Shown in pieces: positions 1-5,139 of a stretch of DNA of 20,685 nucleotides (the first letter of the stretch is position 1; each line of letters opens with the position of its first letter). The translations under genes and the position numbers were made by a program. This DNA comes from a virus. Where the stretch lies: IMG/VR virus record IMGVR_UViG_3300033388_001594, positions 1 through 20,685 of that record; one strand, 5' to 3'. The notes beneath the pieces were generated by a model. That model ran no database searches, was not told the DNA's origin, and worked only from the letters and a program-made list of their open reading frames with translations.

Positions 1-44
1 AGCACCATGAGCTTGTCAAGCTCCTTGTCGCTAAGTATTTTCAT
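1..44 (-). CDS. 5' end of a small gene running off the left edge
   Basis: Only the first 14 codons are visible (MKILSDKELDKLMV). The start is supported by the leader AATCAATATCAACATT directly before the ATG, the same leader seen before the genes starting at 911 and 2520. The fragment is charged and probably helical. Nothing more can be said about function; it continues the minus-strand convoy of small genes. Confidence 0.6.
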   Translation of the reverse strand, partial: MKILSDKELDKLMV

Positions 45-73
45 AATGTTGATATTGATTGTTTGATGAGGGT

Positions 74-262
74 TTATATAATTATCTTTTTCACTAGAAT
101 ACTACCCATTCTATAGGAATCTCCGAACAGTGTAATGCCTGTAAAACCTCTTTTTATGTTTCCTCTACTTACTGTTCTTACATTTCCATCAATGTGCAGA
201 ATTGTATCTCCGTGTGCTATAGATGATATATGAACCTCTTGAATTTTGCGCTTTACTTTCAT
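74..262 (-). CDS. Small conserved-type phage protein, unknown function (62 aa)
   Basis: The frame is open further upstream, but I choose the ATG at 262 because it lies 5 bases after the stop of the upstream gene (268). The upstream extension would overlap that gene. The protein starts with a basic stretch (MKVKRKIQEV) followed by a beta-rich segment: HGDTILHIDGNVRTVS, then GFTGITLFGDSYRMGS. The pattern 'GDTvlHidG..RTV...f.GitlFGDSY' resembles a small protein that recurs in phage early regions; this is recognition by eye. It has no membrane segment or known catalytic motif and may be a small beta-barrel-like domain. Function unknown. Confidence 0.75.
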   Translation of the reverse strand: MKVKRKIQEVHISSIAHGDTILHIDGNVRTVSRGNIKRGFTGITLFGDSYRMGSILVKKIII

Positions 263-267
263 GGCGA

Positions 268-678
268 TTATTTGATGAACATTAGATCCTCTGCTACAGA
301 TAGCTTGAAACAACTCTCAAACCACTGCCAGATTTCTTCTCGATCGGTTCCTTTTTCGAATACCTCTCCGGTATGAGTAGTGAAATCCTCGTCCAGACAC
401 CCATCATCATCGACGGGTGTATCCCCTAGCTCGTCCCACAGGCTTACAGCCACTTCCTTGCAGTCGATGTCGTTGCCAGCCCTGTACTTACATGCGGCCC
501 CGAAACTCGAATCGCTCATTCTAAGCAATAAGATCTTGATTTCTTCATCGAAATTGTACGAACCGCCTTTACCTTTCGTGTACTTGGTTAGGATCGTGTT
601 CTCCACGTAGTAAACCTTGTACCCTGCTGAGTCATCCTCGCAGAGCCTAAACTGCCCTACTTCTCTGAGTACTTTCAT
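268..678 (-). CDS. Acidic conserved-type phage protein, unknown function (136 aa)
   Basis: The ATG at 678 overlaps the TGA of the upstream gene in an ATGA arrangement, which fixes the start and argues for translational coupling. The N-terminal part (residues 1-60) is mixed strand and helix. A central acidic stretch (DTPVDDDGCLDEDF, about residues 93-106) is followed by FEKGTDREEIWQWFE (about 112-126) and a C-terminal SVAEDLMFIK. The 'F.kGT.reeiW.WFe' pattern is typical of a small protein repeated across many unrelated phages, usually annotated hypothetical. Its acidity could fit a protein-binding role, but no function can be assigned. Cys residues are scattered and do not form a zinc motif. 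Confidence 0.85.
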   Translation of the reverse strand: MKVLREVGQFRLCEDDSAGYKVYYVENTILTKYTKGKGGSYNFDEEIKILLLRMSDSSFGAACKYRAGNDIDCKEVAVSLWDELGDTPVDDDGCLDEDFTTHTGEVFEKGTDREEIWQWFESCFKLSVAEDLMFIK

Positions 679-911
679 CTTATTAGCTCTCCTATGCAAA
701 GGTTTTTAACTGATTTGTGAATCCCGATACTCTCGTCAAGAAAGTCAACAAGAAATGTCTTCTGGTCGTACCCTCTCATCTCGTTGAAAAGGTCGGACAT
801 CTGTTGACGCTGCCCATTTATAAGGCTATCGATGATGTAGTTGAAGAAGTCTTCTGCTTCATTGCCTAACTCGTACTCTTTTGCGAGTGTTGCTGCGAAT
901 TTTCTTGCCAT
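675..911 (-). CDS. Small helical protein, unknown function (78 aa)
   Basis: The start at 911 is chosen because AATCAATATCAAC sits immediately 5' of this ATG, and because earlier in-frame codons overlap the upstream gene. The protein begins MARKFAATLAKEYELG and continues with a helix carrying EDFFNYIIDSLINGQRQQ, then MSDLFNEMRGYDQKTFLVDFLD. This 'FF.YI..S.INGQ......LF..M' layout occurs in small hypothetical proteins of many phages and plasmids. It looks entirely alpha-helical and soluble. The stop overlaps the next start (ATGA), so it is translationally linked to the 136-residue gene downstream. Confidence 0.85.
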   Translation of the reverse strand: MARKFAATLAKEYELGNEAEDFFNYIIDSLINGQRQQMSDLFNEMRGYDQKTFLVDFLDESIGIHKSVKNLCIGELIR

Positions 912-922
912 GTTGATATTGA

Positions 923-1150
923 TTAGTATCGATAAAACTCGATGTATGATAGATCCTTCGTGTACGATACTCGAAGTTGTGATCCAATTCCCCAGTATGC
1001 ACCTCCTTTGTCGTAGGCACCACATGAGCTCATTGGTACGGCACAGTCAAAGATTGCACCTTCATCTGGTCGTACACCAGTGTTGGATCTACCCATAGGG
1101 GATCCGAACTTGGTGCTTACCTCTGTAATGATTTTGTCGATCGTTCTCAT
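923..1150 (-). CDS. Small conserved-type phage protein, unknown function (75 aa)
   Basis: Starts MRTIDKIITEVSTKFGSPMGRSN and ends with a Gly/Tyr-rich half containing CGAYDKGGAYWGIGSQLRV and TKDLSYIEFYRY. The 'tKfGsPMGRsN ... DcaVP...gaYDKGGAYWG.G..LRV.Yt.dlsYi.FyR' pattern is one I associate with a widely scattered phage/bacterial family of unknown function. The near-invariant look of the Gly-Tyr-Trp segment suggests a defined binding site, but no activity is known to me. Its leader is CCAAACTTATAACC-ATG, a second leader type shared with the genes starting at 3504 and 3839. Its TAA forms the first bases of the leader of the next gene. Confidence 0.88.
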   Translation of the reverse strand: MRTIDKIITEVSTKFGSPMGRSNTGVRPDEGAIFDCAVPMSSCGAYDKGGAYWGIGSQLRVSYTKDLSYIEFYRY

Positions 1151-1152
1151 GG

Positions 1153-1407
1153 TTATAAGTTTGGTTCAAATTGAATACCGACCCAGTGAAGAACCATATA
1201 CCTTCTGGCATTGTTCATTCGGATCATTGCTTTAAGCTGCTCGACCTTCATGAAGTCAGCTTGTGCGTCCAGTTTCCATAGACGTTTCCACTCCTTTTCG
1301 ATTGCCGCGTTCTCTAATGGAAATCCTTCAGTACCATACACCTTCTGGAATCGCTTCCACAGACGCTTGATGTCTCGGTTTAGGTGTCTTGCTTCTTCTG
1401 TTGTCAT
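1153..1407 (-). CDS. Small basic helical protein, unknown function (84 aa)
   Basis: Stops 2 bases before the next gene starts. The leader AATCAACATC precedes the ATG. The sequence is rich in Lys, Arg, Trp and Glu (for example HLNRDIKRLWKRFQKVYG and EKEWKRLWKLDAQADFMKVEQLKAMIRMNN), giving a predicted amphipathic, possibly coiled-coil helix through residues 5-70. Regularly spaced Trp/Leu positions (RLWKRF, RLWKLD) suggest an internal repeat or helical hairpin. A nucleic-acid or host-protein binding role would fit the charge, but this is inference only. I do not recognise the family. Confidence 0.8.
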   Translation of the reverse strand: MTTEEARHLNRDIKRLWKRFQKVYGTEGFPLENAAIEKEWKRLWKLDAQADFMKVEQLKAMIRMNNARRYMVLHWVGIQFEPNL

Positions 1408-1426
1408 GATGTTGATTGTTAAACGG

Positions 1427-1636
1427 TTAAAGAATTTCTTCTGTTACTACAGTTGTGTAGGTCACTTTCTTGACGGCTACACCGTCCTTGAATAGTATCA
1501 CAACATTGTCACTCATGTCGTAATACTCTTTCCAAAAGGAATAATCATTCTCTGCTTCGTCTTTTTGCCATTCGTAAAAGGAGGTTTGGCTCCCTCCATG
1601 ATTTACTACATATACTTTTTTCGGTTCTTCTGACAT
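1427..1636 (-). CDS. Small soluble protein, unknown function (69 aa)
   Basis: The ATG at 1636 is chosen over the longer open frame: it follows the leader AATCACTATCAATC (a variant of the recurrent leader), and the extension upstream is a shadow of the overlapping gene at 1650. The protein reads MSEEPKKVYVVNHGG, then an aromatic acidic middle (FYEWQKDEAENDYSFWKEYYD), then a beta-rich C-terminus (NVVILFKDGVAVKKVTYTTVV). No motif or membrane segment is visible and I do not recognise the family. Confidence 0.75.
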   Translation of the reverse strand: MSEEPKKVYVVNHGGSQTSFYEWQKDEAENDYSFWKEYYDMSDNVVILFKDGVAVKKVTYTTVVTEEIL

Positions 1637-1649
1637 GATTGATAGTGAT

Positions 1650-2051
1650 TTAGGTCGTGAATAAACTCCTGTCTTTGGTGACGATGCTGGTGTGCTCCGT
1701 CTTGTCGATGTCCTTTCCTTGGGCATCTCTCCAGTATGGTAATGTCTTAGGGTTGTAAGATATGCGGAACTGGGGTGCAAATCTATTGACGGTGACGTAC
1801 ATGGGTTGAGCGTCAAAAACGTGTACCATAATGTTGTCACACCTAATAAAGGCACATACCGATCGGTTGCGTCCCTCATATATCTTAGTGGCCATGCCTT
1901 TCTGGTTGTATAGCTTACATCCGCCCATCTCTATACAAACCTCGTCTGGCTGGTAGAAGTTCACTTCTTTGGTTCGAAGATCCTCTACTCTCCACGTCAT
2001 GTAGTTCTTGCCGGCACCTAGGTGGAAGCGTACCTTGAATGGCCTAATCAT
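1650..2051 (-). CDS. Beta-rich small phage protein, unknown function (133 aa)
   Basis: Begins MIRPFKVRFHLGAGKNYMTWRV and continues as alternating strands (KEVNFYQPDEVCIEMGGCKLYN; SVCAFIRCDNIMVHVFD), ending in FRISYNPKTLPYWRDAQGKDID. It overlaps the 3' end of the upstream gene by 8 bases, so the two are co-translated. Aromatic residues and four Cys are present, but the Cys are not in CxxC pairs. The FRISYNP...PYW tail resembles a recurrent hypothetical phage protein, by eye only. A small beta-sandwich fold is plausible; function unknown. Confidence 0.85.
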   Translation of the reverse strand: MIRPFKVRFHLGAGKNYMTWRVEDLRTKEVNFYQPDEVCIEMGGCKLYNQKGMATKIYEGRNRSVCAFIRCDNIMVHVFDAQPMYVTVNRFAPQFRISYNPKTLPYWRDAQGKDIDKTEHTSIVTKDRSLFTT

Positions 2052-2298
2052 CTTGCTGATCTTTAGGCACTAGGTAGTACTGGCTTATGATGGTTGATAT
2101 AAGGCATCCGATGCCTATTTCGATCATAGCTGGGTCATCCCCTGCTTTTCTGATCATGTCCTTCGCTGTCTCGATGTCCTTCTGAGGTGCGAATATAGAG
2201 TTCACTCCTTTTGGTGAATGGTCGATCTCTGGCCTTAATTCAAGTAGTCTTGAAAGGAAGTACTGATCTTTTGGCATTCTTTTTTCTCGTTGTCCCAT
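2044..2298 (-). CDS. Small helical protein, unknown function (84 aa)
   Basis: The start is at 2298 after the leader ATCAACAACATC, which itself follows the TAA of the next upstream gene. An internal Met at residue 8 (MPKDQYFL) is an alternative start. The basic N-terminus is followed by LSRLLELRPEIDHSPKG and a helical block (KDIETAKDMIRKAGDDPAMIEIGIGCLISTIISQYYLV). The stretch IEIGIGCLISTIIS is hydrophobic but flanked by charge and short, so I read it as a buried helix rather than a clear membrane anchor. The acidic tail QQDD ends inside the next gene. Family not recognised. Confidence 0.78.
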   Translation of the reverse strand: MGQREKRMPKDQYFLSRLLELRPEIDHSPKGVNSIFAPQKDIETAKDMIRKAGDDPAMIEIGIGCLISTIISQYYLVPKDQQDD

Positions 2299-2310
2299 GA
2301 TGTTGTTGAT

Positions 2311-2520
2311 TTATGACGTTTCGTCGGTGAAAAAGTAATAGTCGGCACCGTAATCGTAATAGATGCCTACTCCGTTGATCTCTTCGATCATGAACCCGCT
2401 ATGAGCTGGTTTGTCTTGCTCCATAACCTCTACCTCCATCCAGTCGAGCCCTCTTGCGTGGTTTTGAGCGTTCTGGAGGGTGGCTTCGTGTCCGTCAAGT
2501 ATGTGATCGAATATTTTCAT
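2311..2520 (-). CDS. Small acidic protein, unknown function (69 aa)
   Basis: The leader AATCAATATCAACAGT precedes the ATG. The protein starts with a helix (MKIFDHILDGHEATLQNAQNHARGLDWMEVEV) and ends with a strand-rich aromatic acidic part (GVGIYYDYGADYYFFTDETS). The run of Tyr/Phe/Asp at the C-terminus is distinctive. No catalytic or metal motif is visible, and I do not recognise a family. It sits between two other small genes with gaps of about 12-14 bases, consistent with one transcript. Confidence 0.78.
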   Translation of the reverse strand: MKIFDHILDGHEATLQNAQNHARGLDWMEVEVMEQDKPAHSGFMIEEINGVGIYYDYGADYYFFTDETS

Positions 2521-2534
2521 ACTGTTGATATTGA

Positions 2535-2825
2535 TTAAACGACCATGGTAGCGTACTTGTACACTCCCTTGGCTATTTCGTTGTTAACGTCGTTGATGAA
2601 TGCCTCGATACGATCTTTGAACAGTTCGTTAGCCTCTGGCGTGAACTCGTCCTTGACCATCTTGGTCATATTCCTTTCGAAGATCTCTATAAGCTGAGCG
2701 TCCAGCATTCCGAATGCTAGTACTAGCTTTTTCTCCTCGTACTGATTGTGCATGTCACACAACCCTCTTGATAAGAGATCTATGTTTATGGTTACTCGCC
2801 TTCCGGCTACTTCTAATACTTTCAT
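2535..2825 (-). CDS. Small protein, first gene after a promoter-like element (96 aa)
   Basis: Begins MKVLEVAGRRVTINIDLLSRGLC and continues as long helices (MHNQYEEKKLVLAFGMLDAQLIEIFERN; DEFTPEANELFKDRIEAFINDVNNEIAKG). The first 15 residues look like a strand hairpin. The ATG lies 2 bases after CTATATAG, the end of a 63-base element related to one at 6409-6471, so this gene is probably the first of a transcription unit reading leftward. No family is recognised and no membrane segment is present. Direct control by the upstream element makes it a candidate early effector; that is inference. Confidence 0.82.
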   Translation of the reverse strand: MKVLEVAGRRVTINIDLLSRGLCDMHNQYEEKKLVLAFGMLDAQLIEIFERNMTKMVKDEFTPEANELFKDRIEAFINDVNNEIAKGVYKYATMVV

Positions 2826-2827
2826 AA

Positions 2828-2911
2828 CTATATAGTTCTAATTAATAGATCTTATTAATAAATGCATCGAATTTCAATGCATCCGCATATACGTGAGCAA
2901 TGCGGATGCAT
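2828..2911 (-). promoter_or_regulatory. Candidate phage promoter/operator with 12-bp inverted repeat
   Basis: Read on the minus strand, positions 2890-2828 align without gaps to plus-strand 6409-6471 at 46 of 63 positions. The best conserved blocks are ATATGCGGAYGCAT, GATGCATWTAYTAATAAG and CTATATAG. Upstream, ATGCATCCGCAT (2877-2888) and ATGCGGATGCAT (2900-2911) form a perfect 12-bp inverted repeat with an 11-base spacer and no following T-run, so an operator is more likely than a terminator. The element directly abuts the start of the 96-residue gene. The promoter role is inferred from position and repetition. Confidence 0.6.
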
Positions 2912-2923
2912 ATCCACTCTTCA

Positions 2924-3295
2924 TCAATCAACAATAAATGGGGTTAAATATTCTATTAGCCTGACCGCTGCCTTGTAGACTGATTCGATCCTTCTGTGGC
3001 TGACCTCGGCTATGTATCCGAAATCGTAATCCTTGTAAGACGCAGTGATGGTGGTAGTGTAGCATGGGTCTCCGTTCTCTTTAGATGTAGAACAGAACTC
3101 CATTCTTATGTCGCACACCAGAAATTCGTCCTTCCTGTCTGGCTCCGGTCTTGATATGCTTTCGAGCTTGTCGATAACAGGCATCAGTAAAGCCCAGTCT
3201 TTGTCGGGATTGTAGGAAACCCTTCCTCCCATATAGGTTCTGACTTGGATCCCCATGAATTTACCTATTAGCTTATTGCTTTCGTTGTTATTCAT
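2924..3295 (-). CDS. Conserved-type phage protein, unknown function (123 aa)
   Basis: The start overlaps the upstream stop as ATGA. The protein opens with NNNESNKLIGKFMGIQVR, then SYNPDKDWALLMPVIDKLESI, a beta-rich middle (DEFLVCDIRMEF; CYTTTITASYKD), and a helical end (RRIESVYKAAVRLIEYLTPFIVD). The order 'NkLI..FMG ... Y..dWd.LMPVv.KiE ... iesVy.AvV.fI.w' is a pattern I associate with a very common small phage protein of unknown function. It appears full length. It is the last gene before the 2826-2923 control gap. Function remains unknown despite its wide occurrence. Confidence 0.9.
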   Translation of the reverse strand: MNNNESNKLIGKFMGIQVRTYMGGRVSYNPDKDWALLMPVIDKLESISRPEPDRKDEFLVCDIRMEFCSTSKENGDPCYTTTITASYKDYDFGYIAEVSHRRIESVYKAAVRLIEYLTPFIVD

Positions 3296-3504
3296 ATCTC
3301 AGGTTTAGGATCGTGTCTGTTGTAGAAGGCATCGCATCGTGTCTGGACGTCCTTGGCTATCTCACACCACACACCGTCCTCGTTGTTGTCTACTACAGTC
3401 TCCGAGTACTCTCGGATGGCGTTGATACCCATTGCTCCGAATGGGCTGAAGTTCATGAGGTTCAATACTAGTTCCACGTTGTTGTCTGGATTTGATACTG
3501 ACAT
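3292..3504 (-). CDS. Small conserved-type phage protein, unknown function (70 aa)
   Basis: The sequence includes LNLMNFSPFGAMGINAIREYSETVVDNNED, then GVWCEIAKDVQTRCDAFYNRHDP. The 'mn.sp.Ga...nAi..Ya..V......gv.w..ia..v' layout recurs in small phage proteins, often beside the kind of gene found immediately downstream here. The leader AAACCCATAACC precedes the ATG and is nearly identical to the leader at 3839. The stop overlaps the next start (ATGA). Likely soluble and helical; no known activity. Confidence 0.87.
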   Translation of the reverse strand: MSVSNPDNNVELVLNLMNFSPFGAMGINAIREYSETVVDNNEDGVWCEIAKDVQTRCDAFYNRHDPKPEI

Positions 3505-3506
3505 GG

Positions 3507-3839
3507 TTATGGGTTTTGGTTCTTAGCTTTCCTGATTGCTGCCTCTGCTTCGGCGGTTAGCTCCTCGTGTCTGTCATCGTCGTACTTCCGCCCCTCCTCT
3601 GGGTGGTTGAACTTCAAGAAATCTGTTAGTTCGGTGAGCGCCTTGAGTAGATCTGGTGATGCTGACATGAGGTGAGCGTTCTCCTCAGCCTCGTGGTAGT
3701 CTGGCACCTCATGACTCCAGCAGCCTACTCTTGCTACTCCATGGTCTTGAATGTCGCCTTCTCCGAGGTCTTTCTCCTGTACGATCTGGATGTTATCGAG
3801 CTCCCCGACAACCTTCCATTTTTTGGTTTTACCTGACAT
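3507..3839 (-). CDS. Small phage protein with 'NA.L.saspdLL.AL' motif (110 aa)
   Basis: I choose the ATG at 3839 (MSGKTKKWKVVGELDN) because it follows AAACCCATAACT, matching the leader of the next gene. The longer frame would run into the upstream gene. The N-terminal half is strand-rich. The second half contains EAEENAHLMSASPDLLKALTELTDFL and ends in a helix AEAEAAIRKAKNQ. 'eaNA.LmsAsPdLL.AL' followed by a C-terminal 'AeaAI.KA' is a signature of a very widespread phage/prophage small protein whose function is unknown. Confidence in the family look is high, in function none. Confidence 0.9.
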   Translation of the reverse strand: MSGKTKKWKVVGELDNIQIVQEKDLGEGDIQDHGVARVGCWSHEVPDYHEAEENAHLMSASPDLLKALTELTDFLKFNHPEEGRKYDDDRHEELTAEAEAAIRKAKNQNP

Positions 3840-3849
3840 AGTTATGGGT

Positions 3850-4032
3850 TTAGAATGACGGGAAGCCATGGTTTATAGCGTTGATGGTGATTGCGGCACC
3901 TAGTGCGAGCACGAACCCTAACAGGATCGCTGTCTCGGATACCACCTTGGTTGATACCTTAGAAGTCTGTCCTTTAGCTTTTGCGGCTAACACTTCGTTC
4001 TTTACTGCTTTTGAGTTGATTGAATTTTTCAT
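3850..4032 (-). CDS. Small single-pass membrane protein (60 aa)
   Basis: Residues 1-31 are basic and hydrophilic (many Lys, e.g. KNEVLAAKAKGQTSKVSTK). Residues about 33-55 (ETAILLGFVLALGAAITINAI) form one hydrophobic segment, followed by a short HGFPSF tail. By the positive-inside rule the N-terminus would be cytoplasmic. It has no cleavable signal. Small membrane proteins of this type in phages may act in lysis timing, superinfection exclusion or membrane takeover; none can be chosen here. It ends 10 bases before the next start. Confidence 0.72.
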   Translation of the reverse strand: MKNSINSKAVKNEVLAAKAKGQTSKVSTKVVSETAILLGFVLALGAAITINAINHGFPSF

Positions 4033-4052
4033 GATGTCTCGATGTTTGATGA

Positions 4053-4199
4053 TTAATTGTCTTGGATCCTACGTTGGATCTCCTGTAAAAATATGTTTCC
4101 GTCTAGGGTGTTCATCCATAGTTCAGTGCAGAATGCTGCTGCTACTCTGGATGCTTCGTTGCTGAATGCGCTGCTGTATTTCTCTGGTTTAGGTTTCAT
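4053..4199 (-). CDS. Very small protein, unknown function (48 aa)
   Basis: The open frame fills the gap between the membrane protein and the next gene upstream: ATG at 4199, TAA at 4053. The protein reads MKPKPEKYSSAFSNEASRV, then AAAFCTELWMNTLDGNIFLQ, ending EIQRRIQDN. It is a probable helical protein with one Cys and one Trp. Tight spacing to its upstream neighbour (6 bases between its ATG and that gene's stop), the same strand, and the lack of any other explanation for the gap support it. Family unknown. Confidence 0.6.
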   Translation of the reverse strand: MKPKPEKYSSAFSNEASRVAAAFCTELWMNTLDGNIFLQEIQRRIQDN

Positions 4200-4205
4200 G
4201 GCTGT

Positions 4206-4355
4206 CTAGTTACAGGTGAAGAATGGTTTAGTTTTACCGCGCTGGGTTATCCCAGTCACCGGCGTTTTGGGTGCTCTTGTCCAGAACAGCCCTCCGCTGC
4301 TTATGTAGAAGTTCGAGTCTCCGATTCTTCTACGCCTGTTGAGCTTGTATTTCAT
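4206..4355 (-). CDS. Very small basic protein, unknown function (49 aa)
   Basis: The ATG at 4355 follows the leader TAATCTCTATCAACC, in which the TAA is the stop of the upstream gene, the same architecture as other junctions in this convoy. The protein begins MKYKLNRRRRIGDSNFY and continues ISSGGLFWTRAPKTP, ending KTKPFFTCN. It is strongly basic at the N-terminus, so nucleic-acid binding is possible but unproven. No recognised family. Confidence 0.6.
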   Translation of the reverse strand: MKYKLNRRRRIGDSNFYISSGGLFWTRAPKTPVTGITQRGKTKPFFTCN

Positions 4356-4367
4356 GGTTGATAGAGA

Positions 4368-4598
4368 TTAATTGAATGCGTATGCGGTGCCTTTGCTTGT
4401 CTCGATTACCTCGTCGGCACCCTTCATAACCATTAACATTTCTTCGTCAAGGTAGTAAAGTTCGGCGTTAGTGTAGTGAACTATGCAGCTGTGTTCGATT
4501 GATTGGAATACGTTTGCTCTTACGTGCTTTACCTCGTCTGAATAGAATGAGGATCCTGCACCGTCTAGGATGTCGTTGATACGTTCTGGTGTGTTCAT
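4368..4598 (-). CDS. Small acidic protein, unknown function (76 aa)
   Basis: Starts MNTPERINDILDGAGSSFYSDEVKH and continues with a strand-rich stretch (SIEHSCIVHYTNAELYYLDEEMLMVMKG) ending IETSKGTAYAFN. The start overlaps the stop of the 35-residue gene (ATGA), so they are coupled. No motif is visible and I do not recognise it. Predicted to be cytoplasmic. Confidence 0.78.
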   Translation of the reverse strand: MNTPERINDILDGAGSSFYSDEVKHVRANVFQSIEHSCIVHYTNAELYYLDEEMLMVMKGADEVIETSKGTAYAFN

Positions 4599-4702
4599 GT
4601 TTTCTTGGCGTTAACTGTGCAGATGATGCACGTAGTTGCTGAATGTGTTTGGCTTGCGTTCAGGAATTGTTTCCCGCAGCATTGGCAGTTAAGTGTGATC
4701 AT
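4595..4702 (-). CDS. Tiny zinc-ribbon-like protein (35 aa)
   Basis: The ATG at 4702 is preceded by CAACAATCAATACA, resembling the convoy leader. The protein contains CQCCGKQF and, after a 15-residue spacer, CIIC, so Cys6-x2-Cys9 and Cys25-x2-Cys28 could bind one zinc. A longer reading frame upstream passes through the tRNA gene and is an artefact. Two-knuckle zinc ribbons of this size in phages may bind host RNA polymerase or DNA, but that is only a possibility. Its TGA overlaps the next ATG. It is the first gene after the tRNA. Confidence 0.68.
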   Translation of the reverse strand: MITLNCQCCGKQFLNASQTHSATTCIICTVNAKKT

Positions 4703-4721
4703 TGTATTGATTGTTGATGAG

Positions 4722-4795
4722 TATTCCAGACAGGATTCGAACCTGCGACCTCTCACGTTTGTAGGCGAGTGCTCTTGCCACTGAGCTACTGGAAC
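4722..4795 (-). tRNA. tRNA gene with eight-base anticodon loop, identity uncertain
   Basis: Minus strand: acceptor GTTCCAG pairs with CTGGAAT (one G-U at 1-72), followed by discriminator A. The D arm is GCTC/GAGC with loop AGTGGCAA, and the variable region is AGGTC. The T arm is GCAGG/CCTGT (one G-U) with the classical TTCGAAT loop. The anticodon stem is CTCGC/GTGAG (one G-U) and its loop is CTACAAAC, eight bases instead of seven. If U33 is the second loop base, the anticodon is ACA (Cys codon UGU); A73 and the overall body look more like a Val-type tRNA. CCA is not encoded. It could be a frameshift-decoding tRNA or a decayed one. Confidence 0.8.
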
Positions 4796-4833
4796 ATATA
4801 AAAGCACCGAGGTCTTATGGTTGCCTCGGTGCT
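4796..4833 (-). terminator. Intrinsic terminator just upstream of the tRNA
   Basis: Plus-strand AGCACCGAGG (4803-4812) and CCTCGGTGCT (4824-4833) form a perfect 10-bp inverted repeat with an 11-base loop. On the minus strand the hairpin is followed by TTTATATG, so it reads as a terminator for transcripts coming from the right. It lies 7 bases before the tRNA 5' end and would separate the 5302-5766 gene or an RNA in 4841-5000 from the tRNA and small-gene convoy, unless antiterminated. Confidence 0.65.
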
Positions 4834-4840
4834 AGTTGTC

Positions 4841-4940
4841 TCTGCGTTGAGCTTATCGTCCACTACGCAGATACAGCGGACACTTTAGTGTACAGATCAT
4901 TGTGACCTGTGGCCTACTCACGTTTGTAGTGGTGAATAGG
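4841..4940 (-). ncRNA. Candidate structured RNA sharing the tRNA anticodon-arm sequence
   Basis: Minus strand, in order: CCTATTCAC/GTGAGTAGG (9 bp, one G-U; 4932-4940 with 4913-4921) closing the ten-base loop CACTACAAAC; ACAGGTC/GATCTGT (7 bp, one G-U; 4904-4910 with 4892-4898); TCTGCGT/ACGCAGA (4865-4871 with 4841-4847); then the 10-bp terminator at 4803-4833. CTACAAACGTGAG is identical to the tRNA anticodon region. This could be a small terminated RNA or the remains of a second tRNA. No expression evidence is available. Confidence 0.4.
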
Positions 4941-5139
4941 TTGTTGTTTGTTCTGACTGTTTCCCCTTTACTAAGGTTCTCGGCGATATTTCAATCGCGG
5001 CGATGATTAACAAGATGCTGCCAGATAGCTATCAATTGATACGGCTGTTCCGTGTCTGTGTTGTTGGTCTATTAACCCCGAGTCACAAGGGTGCTGCATT
5101 GTTAGTATTAATGCAATCCATTCAAGATGTCCCCGCTAT

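Noticed and set aside
380-610. Plus-strand frames opposite the small minus-strand genes (also at 841, 1211, 3881, 5381)
   Set aside because: They are antisense shadows of well-supported minus-strand genes and have biased Ser/Leu/Pro composition.
4703-4807. N-terminal extension of the 35-residue gene
   Set aside because: The extension (VAQWQEHSP..., RRFESC) is the translated tRNA gene, a common artefact.
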